A DNA stretch of 64,000 nt from Microbacterium esteraromaticum (lineage in GTDB: Bacteria; Actinomycetota; Actinomycetes; Actinomycetales; Microbacteriaceae): positions 2,232,001-2,296,000 of the forward strand of contig NZ_JAFBBS010000001.1 in the NCBI RefSeq assembly GCF_016907315.1, read 5' to 3'. Below are positions 26,799 through 34,223 of this stretch, in pieces; within the stretch, counting starts at the first letter, position 1; each line of letters opens with the position of its first letter. Position numbers and translations under genes: made by a program. The notes beneath the pieces are model-generated. The model did no database searches. It had not been told where the DNA came from and saw only the letters and a program-made list of their open reading frames with translations.

Positions 26799-27589
26799 CT
26801 TCGCTTGGCCTCGTCGGGCTCGACATCGACGGCACCATCCTGCTTCAGGACGAGACGCTCAGCCCCGGCGTGACAGAAGCGGTCGGCGCCGTTCGCGACG
26901 CCGGATACGAGGTCATGCTCGCAACAGGGCGCAGCTGGGGTGGCACCAAGAGGTACATCGACGAGCTCGGCATCACCGCCGAGTACGCGGTGTGCTCGAA
27001 CGGTGCCGTCGTGATGCGCCGTGTCGGCGATGACTGGGAGCGCTGGCGCGTCGAGGTCTTCAACCCGGCGCCCGTGCTCGCGCTGCTGCGCGAGAGCCTG
27101 CCCGAGGCGCGGTACATGGTCGAGCTCGGCTCTGGTGAGCGCCTCTATACCGACGTGCTTGACGACTGGACGCTCGATGCCGGCCGCGAGGTCGAGTTCG
27201 AGGAGCTGATGCAGCAGCCCGTCTCGCGCATCGTCGTCGTCTCACCGCAGCACGACGAGGAGGACTTCCAGCGCATCGTCGCCGAGGCAGGTCTCAATGA
27301 GGTGTCGTACGCCGTCGGCTGGACGGCCTGGCTCGACATCGCCCCGAAGGGCGTCGACAAGGGCACCGCTCTCGAGCGGGTGCGTTCGCAGCTCGGCACG
27401 CCCCGTGAGAACGTGCTCGTGGCCGGTGACGGCCGCAACGACCTCGGCATGTTCGCCTGGGCTCTCGAAGGCGGAGGACGCGCCGTGGCGATGGGCCAGG
27501 CGGTCGACGAGGTGCAGAACGCGGCGGGTGAGCTGACCGGAGCCGTGGAAGAAGGCGGACTGGCATCCGCTCTTCGCACTCTCATCTGA
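26795..27589 (+). CDS. HAD-superfamily hydrolase, Cof type
   Basis: This is a 264-residue phosphatase of the HAD IIB (Cof) class. Motif I is [12 protein letters not shown] near residue 10, motif II is MLATGRSWG, Lys is in [14 protein letters not shown], and motif IV is [14 protein letters not shown]. The cap domain lies between about 85 and 185. Such enzymes remove phosphate from sugars or cofactors; the substrate is unknown. The GTG start overlaps the serS stop by four bases, so it is translationally coupled to serS. Confidence 0.92.
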   Translation: MTSLGLVGLDIDGTILLQDETLSPGVTEAVGAVRDAGYEVMLATGRSWGGTKRYIDELGITAEYAVCSNGAVVMRRVGDDWERWRVEVFNPAPVLALLRESLPEARYMVELGSGERLYTDVLDDWTLDAGREVEFEELMQQPVSRIVVVSPQHDEEDFQRIVAEAGLNEVSYAVGWTAWLDIAPKGVDKGTALERVRSQLGTPRENVLVAGDGRNDLGMFAWALEGGGRAVAMGQAVDEVQNAAGELTGAVEEGGLASALRTLI

Positions 27590-27678
27590 ACCCGCCGATG
27601 CGCCGCGCATCCGCCCAGAAGATCCCCAGGAGTTCGCGCAAGAATGAGTCGTCCGCATTCGACTTCCCCCGGAGCCGA

Positions 27679-27684
27679 TAGACT
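27679..27684 (+). promoter_or_regulatory. -10 box of tRNA-Ser(TGA)
   Basis: TAGACT at 27679-27684 gives an expected transcript start near 27691, leaving a short 5' leader before the mature tRNA. TTCGAC at 27658-27663 is a possible -35, although the spacing of 15 is short. Confidence 0.45.
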
Positions 27685-27717
27685 CGACGACTGACCGTCC
27701 GGTGAGAGCCGGAGTCG

Positions 27718-27802
27718 GGAGGGTTGTCCGAGCGGCCGATGGACCTGGTCTTGAAAACCAGTGGGCAGCAATGTCCCGTGGGTTCGAATCCCACACCCTC
27801 CG
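27718..27802 (+). tRNA. tRNA-Ser (anticodon TGA)
   Basis: The acceptor arm pairs GGAGGGT (27718-27724) with ACCCTCC (27795-27801), and G27802 is the discriminator. The anticodon loop CTTGAAA has TGA at 27752-27754, closed by CTGGT/ACCAG. A long variable arm and the GGTTCGAATCC T-arm are present, as expected for serine. CCA is not encoded. Confidence 0.97.
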
Positions 27803-27823
27803 CTTCTTGTCGAAAGGCCCCGA

Positions 27824-29074
27824 GTGAGCACGTCCGTCAAACGGCGCCAGCCCGTGGCGCGCCATGGTCAGCTGCGTTCGCCCGGTGCAGCCGGGCAGCT
27901 CCTGAAGCTGATCGGCGTCGCGCTGGCAGTGATCCTCGTGAGCGGCGTGGGCGTCGCGGGTTACGTGCTCGGCGGCTTCACGTCGACCGTCAACGCGAAC
28001 GCCGTCGAGATCGAGGGAACCAAAGAGCTGCCGCCTGACATCGGGGCGTACCCCGGCGGGTTCGACATCCTGCTGACCGGCGTCGACACGTGCGAAGAGA
28101 AGTACAAGCACCTGTTCGGCAAGCGCTGCACCGGCAAGGACGCAGGCGGCACCCTGAACGACGTGAACCTGCTGGTGCATGTCTCGGCGGAGCCGCGTCG
28201 AGTGACCGCGGTGAGCTTCCCGCGAGACCTCATGCTGCCCATCCCCGAGTGCACCGACATCAACGGCCAGACCAATGGGGCGCTGCGCAAGCAGCCCCTG
28301 AACGTCGCCTACGAGCACGGGGGTGAGAAGGGCGGCCTGAACTGCGTCGCCAAGACCATCTCGCAGCTCACGGGAGAAGACATCGAGTTCGCCGCGAAGG
28401 TCACCTTCGGCGGGGTGATCGAGATCACGGATGCCATCGGCGGCGTCGACGTGTGCCTCGCGAACCCCATCAAGGACCGGTACACCGGTCTCGACATGGC
28501 CGCGGGCGACCACACGATCCAGGGCGTGCAGGCACTGCAGTTCCTGCGCACGCGTCACGGCGTGGGAGACGGGTCCGACCTCGGTCGCATCGGCAACCAG
28601 CAGCAGTACATGTCGAGCCTGGCGCGCAAGATGATCAGCGGCGAGGTGCTCGGCAACGTGCCCGTCATGCTCCGTCTCGCCGACACCGGCCTCAACAACC
28701 TCGAGGCGTCGAAGTCGCTGGCCGACCCGATGAAGATCGTGCAGATCGCGCTCGCCGTGAAGAGCGTGCCCTTCGAAGACATCGTTTTCGTGCAGTACCC
28801 GACGCTGGAAGACCCGTACGACGCGAACAAGGTCGTGCCGAACGAGGAAGCCGCGACCGTGCTGTGGGACGCGATCAAGGCGAACAAGCAGCTGCAGATC
28901 ACGCATGAGGCGACCAACAACGATGGTGTCGTCGTGAAGGACCCCGCGACGCCCGCGCCCACGCCCTCGGACGCCCCGACGCCCGTGCCCGACGACGTCG
29001 TGGCGCTGCCCGACACGATCAAGGGCAACTCGGCCGCCGTGCAGACCTGCTCGAACGGCAACGTCCGGCGCTGA
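27824..29074 (+). CDS. LCP (LytR-CpsA-Psr) family cell-wall glycopolymer ligase
   Basis: This 416-residue membrane protein has a cytoplasmic N-tail of about 30 residues, a helix at about 32-55 (LIGVALAVILVSGVGVAGYV) and an extracellular LCP domain. LCP enzymes transfer lipid-linked polymers, such as teichoic or arabinogalactan-type glycans, to peptidoglycan. Family landmarks are FDILLTGVD, DVNLLVHVSAEPRRVTAVSF with PRDLMLPIP, and FGGVIEITDAIGGVDVCL. The catalytic segment is QFLRTRHGVGDGSDLGRIGN with its conserved Arg and Asp. A Pro/Thr-rich tail follows. The GTG start is 22 nt after tRNA-Ser and follows CGAAAGG. The gene lies between two tRNA-Ser genes on the same strand. Confidence 0.93.
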   Translation: MSTSVKRRQPVARHGQLRSPGAAGQLLKLIGVALAVILVSGVGVAGYVLGGFTSTVNANAVEIEGTKELPPDIGAYPGGFDILLTGVDTCEEKYKHLFGKRCTGKDAGGTLNDVNLLVHVSAEPRRVTAVSFPRDLMLPIPECTDINGQTNGALRKQPLNVAYEHGGEKGGLNCVAKTISQLTGEDIEFAAKVTFGGVIEITDAIGGVDVCLANPIKDRYTGLDMAAGDHTIQGVQALQFLRTRHGVGDGSDLGRIGNQQQYMSSLARKMISGEVLGNVPVMLRLADTGLNNLEASKSLADPMKIVQIALAVKSVPFEDIVFVQYPTLEDPYDANKVVPNEEAATVLWDAIKANKQLQITHEATNNDGVVVKDPATPAPTPSDAPTPVPDDVVALPDTIKGNSAAVQTCSNGNVRR

Positions 29075-29104
29075 TTCGTGAGTGCCCGTCGGAACGGGTA
29101 TGCT
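29075..29104 (+). promoter_or_regulatory. Promoter of tRNA-Ser(GCT)
   Basis: TTCGTG (29075-29080), an 18-nt spacer and TATGCT (29099-29104) make a reasonable promoter starting immediately after the LCP stop codon. The expected transcript start is near 29111, about 27 nt before the tRNA. Confidence 0.5.
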
Positions 29105-29137
29105 TGCAAGGCGCGTCCGAGCGGAAGCCGGGCGCCT

Positions 29138-29229
29138 GGAGACGTCGCATAGTCAGGCCTAGTGCACCACCCTGCTAAGGTGGAGTCCCCTCACGGGGAC
29201 CGAGGGTTCAAATCCCTCCGTCTCCGCCA
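29138..29229 (+). tRNA. tRNA-Ser (anticodon GCT)
   Basis: GGAGACG (29138-29144) pairs with CGTCTCC (29219-29225), and G29226 is the discriminator. CCA is encoded at 29227-29229, unlike the other two tRNAs in the window. The anticodon GCT is at 29174-29176 within CTGCTAA, closed by CCACC/GGTGG. A long variable arm is present. The gene abuts an integrase remnant, so its 3' end is the likely attachment site of a past integrative element. Confidence 0.97.
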
Positions 29230-29234
29230 GATCG

Positions 29235-29280
29235 AGGCCCCCGAACTCCCTACGAAACACTGGGAAGGCGGGGGTTTCGT
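29235..29280 (+). terminator. Imperfect hairpin after tRNA-Ser(GCT)
   Basis: CCCCCGAACTCCC pairs with GGGAAGGCGGGGG except for a few central mismatches, and TTTCGTCATT follows. It is a plausible terminator for the tRNA, and it also covers the 3' end of the integrase remnant on the other strand. Confidence 0.4.
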
Positions 29281-29500
29281 CATTCCGCTGACGCGGCTGG
29301 TGGCAACAGATTGGCAACACCCCGAGCAGCGATCGCGTGATCGAGGCGGCTCACCAGGGCCTCGAGGTCCTCATCGAACAGGTCGCTGTAGGTATCCAGA
29401 GTCATTGCTGCGGATGCGTGTCCGAGCATCCGCTGCCCGGCCTTGACGTTGCCTCCGCCGAGACCGCGAGGGATGCTGCCGTGAGCCGCAGGTCGGGTGC
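29280..29500 (-). pseudogene. Truncated, frameshifted tyrosine recombinase (integrase) C-terminus
   Basis: Read on the minus strand, 29494 to about 29459 gives DLRLTAASLAVSA. After a one-base loss near 29455 the next frame gives GGNVKAGQRMLGHASAAMTL followed by DTYSDLFDEDLEALVSRLD, ending at the TGA 29280-29282. This is the C-terminal catalytic region of a phage-type tyrosine integrase. The LGHxS...TLxxY pattern with the nucleophile Tyr is intact. The upstream HxLRHT motif is degraded to PDLRLT, and the N-terminal 300 or so residues are absent. The stump sits 50 bp beyond the 3' end of tRNA-Ser(GCT) and points toward it, the normal layout at a tRNA attachment site. It cannot be functional. 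Confidence 0.85.
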
Positions 29501-29834
29501 AGCCAAGGCGGGGGAGGGCGCTGCAGCCTGATCAGAGGACACCCACCATCCAGGTGGCGCGGCAGGACGAGCCCACGTATGAGTATCAGAAGCGCAGTGC
29601 TGCGCGTTCAGACGAGGAAGGTCCTGATCCATACGTTGACGTGGCTCGTGGGCAACCGATGCCACTGCGGTGCCCCCGGACGTCCGACATCACTGCACAG
29701 TTCGCGCCAGTATGCCTGCACTTCCGGTCATGATCGCCTTTCTCGCGCGAGGTCCCCTCGCGGACCGCCGATCCTATTACAAGGAGTGCGCCGAGCGGGG
29801 GCTCGGGGATCGCACTGTAATTTTGGGGAGAACA
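29501..29834. other. Unexplained DNA beyond the integrase stump
   Basis: No convincing gene is present. A 78-codon open frame on the plus strand (29497-29733) has no family resemblance and a composition unlike the neighbours. CGCACTGTAATTTTGG just before 29830 is AT-richer, and the ribosome site GGGGAGA at 29824-29831 belongs to the glycine-rich gene. The stretch is probably remnant DNA of the lost element plus that gene's promoter. Confidence 0.5.
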
Positions 29835-30881
29835 ATGAGCGACGTCACCGAGCCGAACGCAAGCGCCAGCGCAAGCGAGGGCAACCAACGCTTGCCGCGC
29901 CGGCGAACGGTCATCAAGGGCGCGGCGTGGAGCGTGCCGATCCTTGCGGCCGCCGTTGCCGCACCCGCGCACGCTTCGTCCTGCGCACCGGGTGAAAGGC
30001 AGATCACCGCCACTTCTGACAGCTATGCGTGGACCACGATCGAGATCCCGGCGTGCGCTCGGGAGATCAGGTACGTGGTTCGCGGCGGTGGGGGAGGCGC
30101 ATCTGGCGCGTATGGAGGTTTCGGTGCTGTGGCCACCGGCACCATCACACCCACGGGAAGCAGCATGACGCTCTACCTCATCGCCGGTCAAGGCGGATGG
30201 CGCCGCGGCAGCACGAAACTCGATGTACGACCGCGCGGGTATGGCGACGGCGGACTCGGCGGTGACCGGTACGATTTCAACGGCAGCGGCGTCTGGGCTG
30301 TTGACGCGGGCTACGGCGGAGCCGGTTCAGCAATCCTGCTGGGAAGCACTGAAGCCTCGCCGGCGCTAGTCGTTGCAGGTGGTGGTGGAGGTGGCGCCAA
30401 CTCCATGAACTCAGGCGGCGATGGAGGAGTCCTCATCAAGGCGTTCCCGGGCGGTGGGGGCCACGCTGGGGCAACCGCTGAAGCTGGTGCCGCTGGAACC
30501 GTCGAGGGCGGCGGTTTTGCAGGCGGCGGAGGCGGCGCGACTCTGTCTAACGTCGGGGCCGGCGGAGTCCCGAGTGGTCCCTATATGAACATCGTGGGGT
30601 ACAGCGGTAGCGGACGCAACGGTGGAAGCGGCGACGAAATGCGCTATGGCGCGTCCGGCGGCAAGACCGGGGCAACTTCTGGTGGCGGTGGCGGCGGGTA
30701 CTTCGGTGGCGGCGGTGGTTCTGCGGTGTGGTACGAAGATCTGCACGCTGGCGCCGGAGCAGGTGGCGGCGCTGGTTCGTCGTTCATCAACCAGACGGCG
30801 GCACCCGGCACCATCGACTCCTCTTGGTTGGACAACTCCGGTGACGGCGTTCCTGGGATGGTCTCCGTCAGCTGGCGGTGA
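29835..30881 (+). CDS. Tat-exported glycine-rich protein
   Basis: This is a 348-residue secreted protein. Residues 22-52 form a twin-arginine signal peptide (RRRTVIKGAAWSVPILAAAV, ending PAHASS). The mature protein has a short beta-like start with two cysteines (SSCAPGERQ and IPACAREIRY), then about 260 residues dominated by Gly with Ala, Ser and aromatic residues. Recurrent motifs are VVRGGGGGASGAYGGFG, VVAGGGGGGANSM and GGGGGGYFGGGGGSAVWY. It resembles glycine-rich exported proteins of Gram-positive bacteria that begin with a VxGAGGG-type fold. The role is unknown, possibly surface or adhesive. It uses more A/T-ending codons than its neighbours and lies within the suspected element scar, so it may be acquired cargo. 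Confidence 0.82.
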   Translation: MSDVTEPNASASASEGNQRLPRRRTVIKGAAWSVPILAAAVAAPAHASSCAPGERQITATSDSYAWTTIEIPACAREIRYVVRGGGGGASGAYGGFGAVATGTITPTGSSMTLYLIAGQGGWRRGSTKLDVRPRGYGDGGLGGDRYDFNGSGVWAVDAGYGGAGSAILLGSTEASPALVVAGGGGGGANSMNSGGDGGVLIKAFPGGGGHAGATAEAGAAGTVEGGGFAGGGGGATLSNVGAGGVPSGPYMNIVGYSGSGRNGGSGDEMRYGASGGKTGATSGGGGGGYFGGGGGSAVWYEDLHAGAGAGGGAGSSFINQTAAPGTIDSSWLDNSGDGVPGMVSVSWR

Positions 30882-30892
30882 TCCCGGACACG

Positions 30893-31117
30893 TCAGGCTG
30901 AGCTGGGCGGGTTACCTTTCGGATCGCCCCACGCAACAAAATCATTGAGCGGTAACGCCTCTCCGCTGACACCACCGTCCATATGCCGGTCTCCAGAACG
31001 GCGTCGGTCCAGTTCACGCAGGAAGGCCGATGGCGAGTCCATCAGCCCTAAGGCCCTCTCGTGATCCGTAGCTCCTTCCACGACAATCCCAGTCATCGCG
31101 GAAGGAGCTACGGTCAC
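30893..31117 (-). CDS. Hypothetical small protein (weak)
   Basis: This is a 74-residue frame starting with GTG. Its composition is less arginine-rich than the usual shadow frames here (LMDSPSAFLRELDRRRSGDR, then LPLNDFVAWGDPKGNPPSSA), which is why I list it. No family is recognised and no ribosome site is seen. A 14-bp inverted repeat (31066-31113) overlaps its first codons, which argues either against translation or for control of it. An internal ATG at 31096 is an alternative start. Treat it as uncertain. Confidence 0.25.
   Translation of the reverse strand: MTVAPSAMTGIVVEGATDHERALGLMDSPSAFLRELDRRRSGDRHMDGGVSGEALPLNDFVAWGDPKGNPPSSA
31066..31113. repeat. Perfect 14-bp inverted repeat, 20-nt spacer
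   Basis: CCGTAGCTCCTTCC at 31066-31079 is exactly complementary to GGAAGGAGCTACGG at 31100-31113. Either strand would form a long hairpin that hides a GGAAGGAG sequence, which resembles a ribosome binding site. It lies in the 456-bp stretch between the glycine-rich gene and the next small gene; the rest of that stretch shows nothing convincing. It could be a terminator, an operator or part of the mobile-element scar. Confidence 0.8.
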
Positions 31118-31337
31118 GCTTTGGTGTCTATTGTGCGCTCACCGGCAGCCTTGCCGGCGGTGCGGCGCTCTGTCATGGACGCGGAGGACTTCGACCTCAT
31201 CATGGGGGCATGGAGCGGGTGCTCGAGTTGATCTGGGCGGGCGGCTTTTTCCGCCTGGGGCGAGATTCCCTATCCCCGTCCGGCACCGTCGGGCAAGGCC
31301 CTCGCGCCGTGGCACAGCATCCGGGCATCCTGCCGTC

Positions 31338-31559
31338 ATGTCCGACAACACCGACGCAACCGGCGACATGACCCACGAGCAGAAGCTGCGCGATCAGTTC
31401 CTGCGTGCCGAGCACTCCACCGAGGCCGATGCCGCACCTCGCATCGAGGTGTCTGAGCGCAACGGCAACACCCGCATCGACATCGCCGATACGGCCGCAG
31501 TGCGACCGGGGCCCGGCCCAGGAGTCGAGGGAGCCGAGGAGCCCGAGAGCGAGAGCTGA
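31338..31559 (+). CDS. Small acidic protein of unknown function
   Basis: This is a 73-residue hydrophilic protein: THEQKLRDQFLRAEHSTEAD, then APRIEVSERNGNTRIDIAD and an acidic, proline-rich tail. No domain is recognised; it looks like a soluble, partly disordered protein. I chose the ATG at 31338 because CATCCT (31326-31331) lies exactly 6 nt before it, matching the leaderless pattern of neighbouring genes. An open frame continues upstream but reads as noise. It lies 86 nt before the symporter gene. Confidence 0.65.
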   Translation: MSDNTDATGDMTHEQKLRDQFLRAEHSTEADAAPRIEVSERNGNTRIDIADTAAVRPGPGPGVEGAEEPESES

Positions 31560-31645
31560 CCCCGTGCCCTGACCGGGGGACAGTAGCGGGGCGAGCACCG
31601 GCGGGGCCAGCCGGCGGGACCACGTGCCTCCGGTACCCTCGGACC

Positions 31646-33265
31646 ATGGCGAACGCAACGACGCAGACCACCAAGCGCGAGGGCTTCGGCTCGCGCAATG
31701 TCTTCATCATGTCGGCGATCGGATCGGCTGTCGGGCTCGGCAACATCTGGCGCTTTCCATATGTGGCGTACGAGGGCGGCGGTGGCGCCTTCCTGATCCC
31801 GTACCTGTGCGCGCTGCTGACCGCGGGCATCCCTCTGCTGTTCTTCGACTACGCGATCGGCCACCGCTTCCGCAGCTCGGCGCCGCTGGCTTTTCGCCGG
31901 ATGAACCGCGCCGCCGAGCCGCTGGGCTGGTGGCAGGTGCTCATCTGCGTCGTGATCGCGACCTACTACGCGGTGATCATCGCGTGGGCTGCGATGTACA
32001 CCTGGTTCTCGGCGAACATCACGTGGGGCAAGGGCAACGAGCAGGACTACTTCTTCGGTGACTTCCTGCAGATGGGCGACGTAAGCGCGGGGCTGTCGAC
32101 CGAGTTCGTGCCGCAGGTCGGCCTTCCGCTCATCGGGGTCTGGCTCGTCGTGATCATCATCATGACGCTGGGCGTGAAGCGCGGCATCGGCGCGGCCAAC
32201 ATGATCCTCATGCCGCTGCTCACGCTGATGTTCGCCACGCTCGTCGTGCAGTCGCTGTTCCTGCCCGGCGCGATGGACGGCCTCACCGCGTTCTTCACCC
32301 CGAACTGGGAGGCGCTCGCTGACCCCGGCGTCTGGGCATCCGCCTACGGACACATCTTCTTCTCGCTGTCGGTCGCCTTCGGCATCATGGTGACGTACTC
32401 GTCGTATCTGAAGCGCAAGACCGATCTCACGGGCTCCGGCCTGGTCGTGGCCTTCGCGAACTCGAGCTTCGAGATCCTCGCCGGCATCGGCGTGTTCGCG
32501 GCCCTCGGCTTCATGGCGGCAGCGCAGGGCACCGAGGTCTCGGGGGTGGCGACGTCGGGCATCGGCCTCGCGTTCATCGCGTTCCCCACCATCGTGTCGA
32601 ACGCGACCGGCGGCTCGATCATCGGGGTGCTGTTCTTCGGAGCGCTGGTCTTCGCCGGCATCACCTCGCTCGTCTCGGTTCTCGAGGTGGTCGTGGCAGC
32701 CCTGCAGGACAAGCTCGGCTGGGGCCGAGTGCGCACCACTCTCGTCGTCGCGATCCCGGTGGCTCTCCTGTCGATCGCCTTCTTCTCGACGACCACCGCT
32801 CTCGCGGTCCTCGACACGACGGATGCCTTCGTCAACGCGTTCGGCATCATGGCCGTCGCCCTGGTCGCGGTCGTGCTCGTCGCCTGGATCCTGCACAAGC
32901 TGCCGGTGCTGCGCGACCACCTGAACAAGCGCTCCAGCTTCAGGTTGGGCTGGACATGGATGCTGCTGACCGGCGCTCTCGCACCTGTGGTGCTGGGCTA
33001 CCTGCTCTACAACGAGATCGTCGCGAAGCTCGAGGCTCCCTATGGCGAGTATCCGGCGTGGTTCCTCGGGATCTTCGGGTGGGGGATGGCGATCGCCCTG
33101 ATCGTGCTGGCGGTGCTGCTCACCCTGCTGCCGTGGAGTCGCCGCTCGCACGCCAAGCTCGATCCCGACTACGACGAGTTCCTGATCGAGGAGAACTACG
33201 AACCGGACTCCGAGACCGGCAGCATCCGACTGCCCGACGAGACAGCGAAGGTAGCACGCTCATGA
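31646..33265 (+). CDS. Na+-dependent amino-acid symporter (NSS/SNF family)
   Basis: This 539-residue membrane protein of the neurotransmitter:sodium symporter family imports an amino acid with Na+. The family signature in the first helices is GSAVGLGNIWRFPYVAYEGG followed by GGAFLIPYLCALLTAGIPLL. About twelve hydrophobic helices can be counted. The C-terminus is cytoplasmic and acidic (KLDPDYDEFLIEENYEPDSE). The small MetS-type gene overlaps its stop by four bases. In Corynebacterium the MetP/MetS pair imports methionine and alanine, so a similar substrate is likely. TACCCT at 31634-31639 sits 6 nt before the ATG. Confidence 0.93.
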   Translation: MANATTQTTKREGFGSRNVFIMSAIGSAVGLGNIWRFPYVAYEGGGGAFLIPYLCALLTAGIPLLFFDYAIGHRFRSSAPLAFRRMNRAAEPLGWWQVLICVVIATYYAVIIAWAAMYTWFSANITWGKGNEQDYFFGDFLQMGDVSAGLSTEFVPQVGLPLIGVWLVVIIIMTLGVKRGIGAANMILMPLLTLMFATLVVQSLFLPGAMDGLTAFFTPNWEALADPGVWASAYGHIFFSLSVAFGIMVTYSSYLKRKTDLTGSGLVVAFANSSFEILAGIGVFAALGFMAAAQGTEVSGVATSGIGLAFIAFPTIVSNATGGSIIGVLFFGALVFAGITSLVSVLEVVVAALQDKLGWGRVRTTLVVAIPVALLSIAFFSTTTALAVLDTTDAFVNAFGIMAVALVAVVLVAWILHKLPVLRDHLNKRSSFRLGWTWMLLTGALAPVVLGYLLYNEIVAKLEAPYGEYPAWFLGIFGWGMAIALIVLAVLLTLLPWSRRSHAKLDPDYDEFLIEENYEPDSETGSIRLPDETAKVARS

Positions 33266-33396
33266 CCACGACCGCCATCATCATGATGATCATCGCGATG
33301 GTCACGGTGTGGGGAGGCCTCGCCCTCGCCATCGTGAATCTCGCCCGGCACCCCGAGGTCGCAGACGACGAGCCCGCGCCGCCGGTCGAGCTCTAG
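33262..33396 (+). CDS. metS: MetS-type small subunit of an NSS symporter
   Basis: This is a 44-residue protein with one hydrophobic helix (AIIMMIIAMVTVWGGLALAI) and the ending VNLARHPEVADDEP. Size, helix position and the overlap with the symporter stop (ATGA) match the methionine/alanine importer small subunit MetS, which is required for transport by MetP in Corynebacterium. It is the last gene before a terminator. Confidence 0.88.
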   Translation: MTTTAIIMMIIAMVTVWGGLALAIVNLARHPEVADDEPAPPVEL

Positions 33397-33408
33397 CCGT
33401 CGATGCCC

Positions 33409-33440
33409 GAGAGGGTCGCCACTCGCGTGGCGGCCCTCTC
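33409..33440 (+). terminator. Terminator after the symporter operon
   Basis: GAGAGGGTCGCCAC (33409-33422) pairs with GTGGCGGCCCTCTC (33427-33440) with one G-T wobble and a TCGC loop, followed by GTTCGGTT. It lies 12 nt after the metS stop. Confidence 0.8.
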
Positions 33441-33497
33441 GTTCGGTTCTGCGGGACGGCGTACGCAAGGTGCTGGCTGAACGCGCGGCGGGGTGGT

Positions 33498-34169
33498 ATG
33501 AATCCGATCATGGCGATCGATCGCGTGCCGGAGCTCGAGTCCGAGCGGGTCACCGACGTGCTGCGCGACGACATCATGTCGGGAAGACGCGCCCCCGGTT
33601 CCCGCCTGGTCGAGCGCGACATCGCGGCCGAACTGCAGGTGTCCCGCCTGCCGGTCCGGGAGGCGATCAAGGCGCTCGTCGCCGACGGGATCGTGGTCGC
33701 ACGGCCCCGCAGCTGGGCGACCGTTCGCGAGTTCTCGCCTCAGGACCTGCAGGACTTCGCCGAGGTGCGCGAGGCGATAGAGACGCTTGCGTTCGCTCTC
33801 GCCACCGAGCGCCTCGACGATGTCGGCCTGGCACTTCTGGAGTCCCTCGTGGCGCAGGAGACGAATGCGGCGGCGATGGGAGACGGTGAGGCGGCGCGTG
33901 AGGCATCCGCGAACTTCCACATGGCCGCGGTGCGGCTGTCGAACAACACCATGCTCATCGAGCTCGCCGCCTCGCTGGTCACCCGCCTTCGCTGGCTGTT
34001 CGGGCAGCACGATGACGTCGTCGGGATGGCCGCGACGCACCGCCGCATCCTCGACGCGGTCCGGGCGCGCGATGTCGAGCTCGTGCGGCGGCTGATTCCC
34101 GAGCATCTGGCCGAGGGGCGGGCTGTGGCGCACGAGCGGATGTTCGGGAGCTCCGTGAGGCGGGACTGA
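33498..34169 (+). CDS. GntR-family regulator with FCD domain (FadR type)
   Basis: This is a 223-residue regulator. A winged helix-turn-helix lies at about residues 15-75 (SERVTDVLRDDIMSGRRAPG; AELQVSRLPVREAIKALVAD; VARPRSWATV). An all-helical FCD effector domain follows at 85-215 (DFAEVREAIETLAFALATER; RRILDAVRARDVELVRRLIP). FadR-type proteins sense organic acids or related metabolites. The start is either ATG 33498 or ATG 33510; neither has a clear ribosome site. A hairpin terminator follows at 34173. The target operon is unknown; the preceding symporter genes are the nearest candidates. Confidence 0.88.
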   Translation: MNPIMAIDRVPELESERVTDVLRDDIMSGRRAPGSRLVERDIAAELQVSRLPVREAIKALVADGIVVARPRSWATVREFSPQDLQDFAEVREAIETLAFALATERLDDVGLALLESLVAQETNAAAMGDGEAAREASANFHMAAVRLSNNTMLIELAASLVTRLRWLFGQHDDVVGMAATHRRILDAVRARDVELVRRLIPEHLAEGRAVAHERMFGSSVRRD

Positions 34170-34172
34170 ATC

Positions 34173-34196
34173 CACCCCACCGGTGTCGGTGGGGTG
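34173..34196 (+). terminator. Hairpin after the GntR gene
   Basis: CACCCCACCG (34173-34182) and CGGTGGGGTG (34187-34196) form a perfect 10-bp stem with a GTGT loop, 3 nt after the stop codon. Confidence 0.7.
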
Positions 34197-34223
34197 CCGG
34201 TACGCTCGATTCGGGAGGTACTT

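Noticed and set aside
29497..29733. 78-codon plus-strand frame beyond the integrase stump
   Set aside because: No start signal, no family resemblance and no consistent codon bias; kept only as unexplained DNA.
31560..31645. Possible riboswitch or leader before the amino-acid symporter
   Set aside because: The -10 hexamer 6 nt before the ATG predicts a leaderless message, leaving no room for a 5' RNA element.
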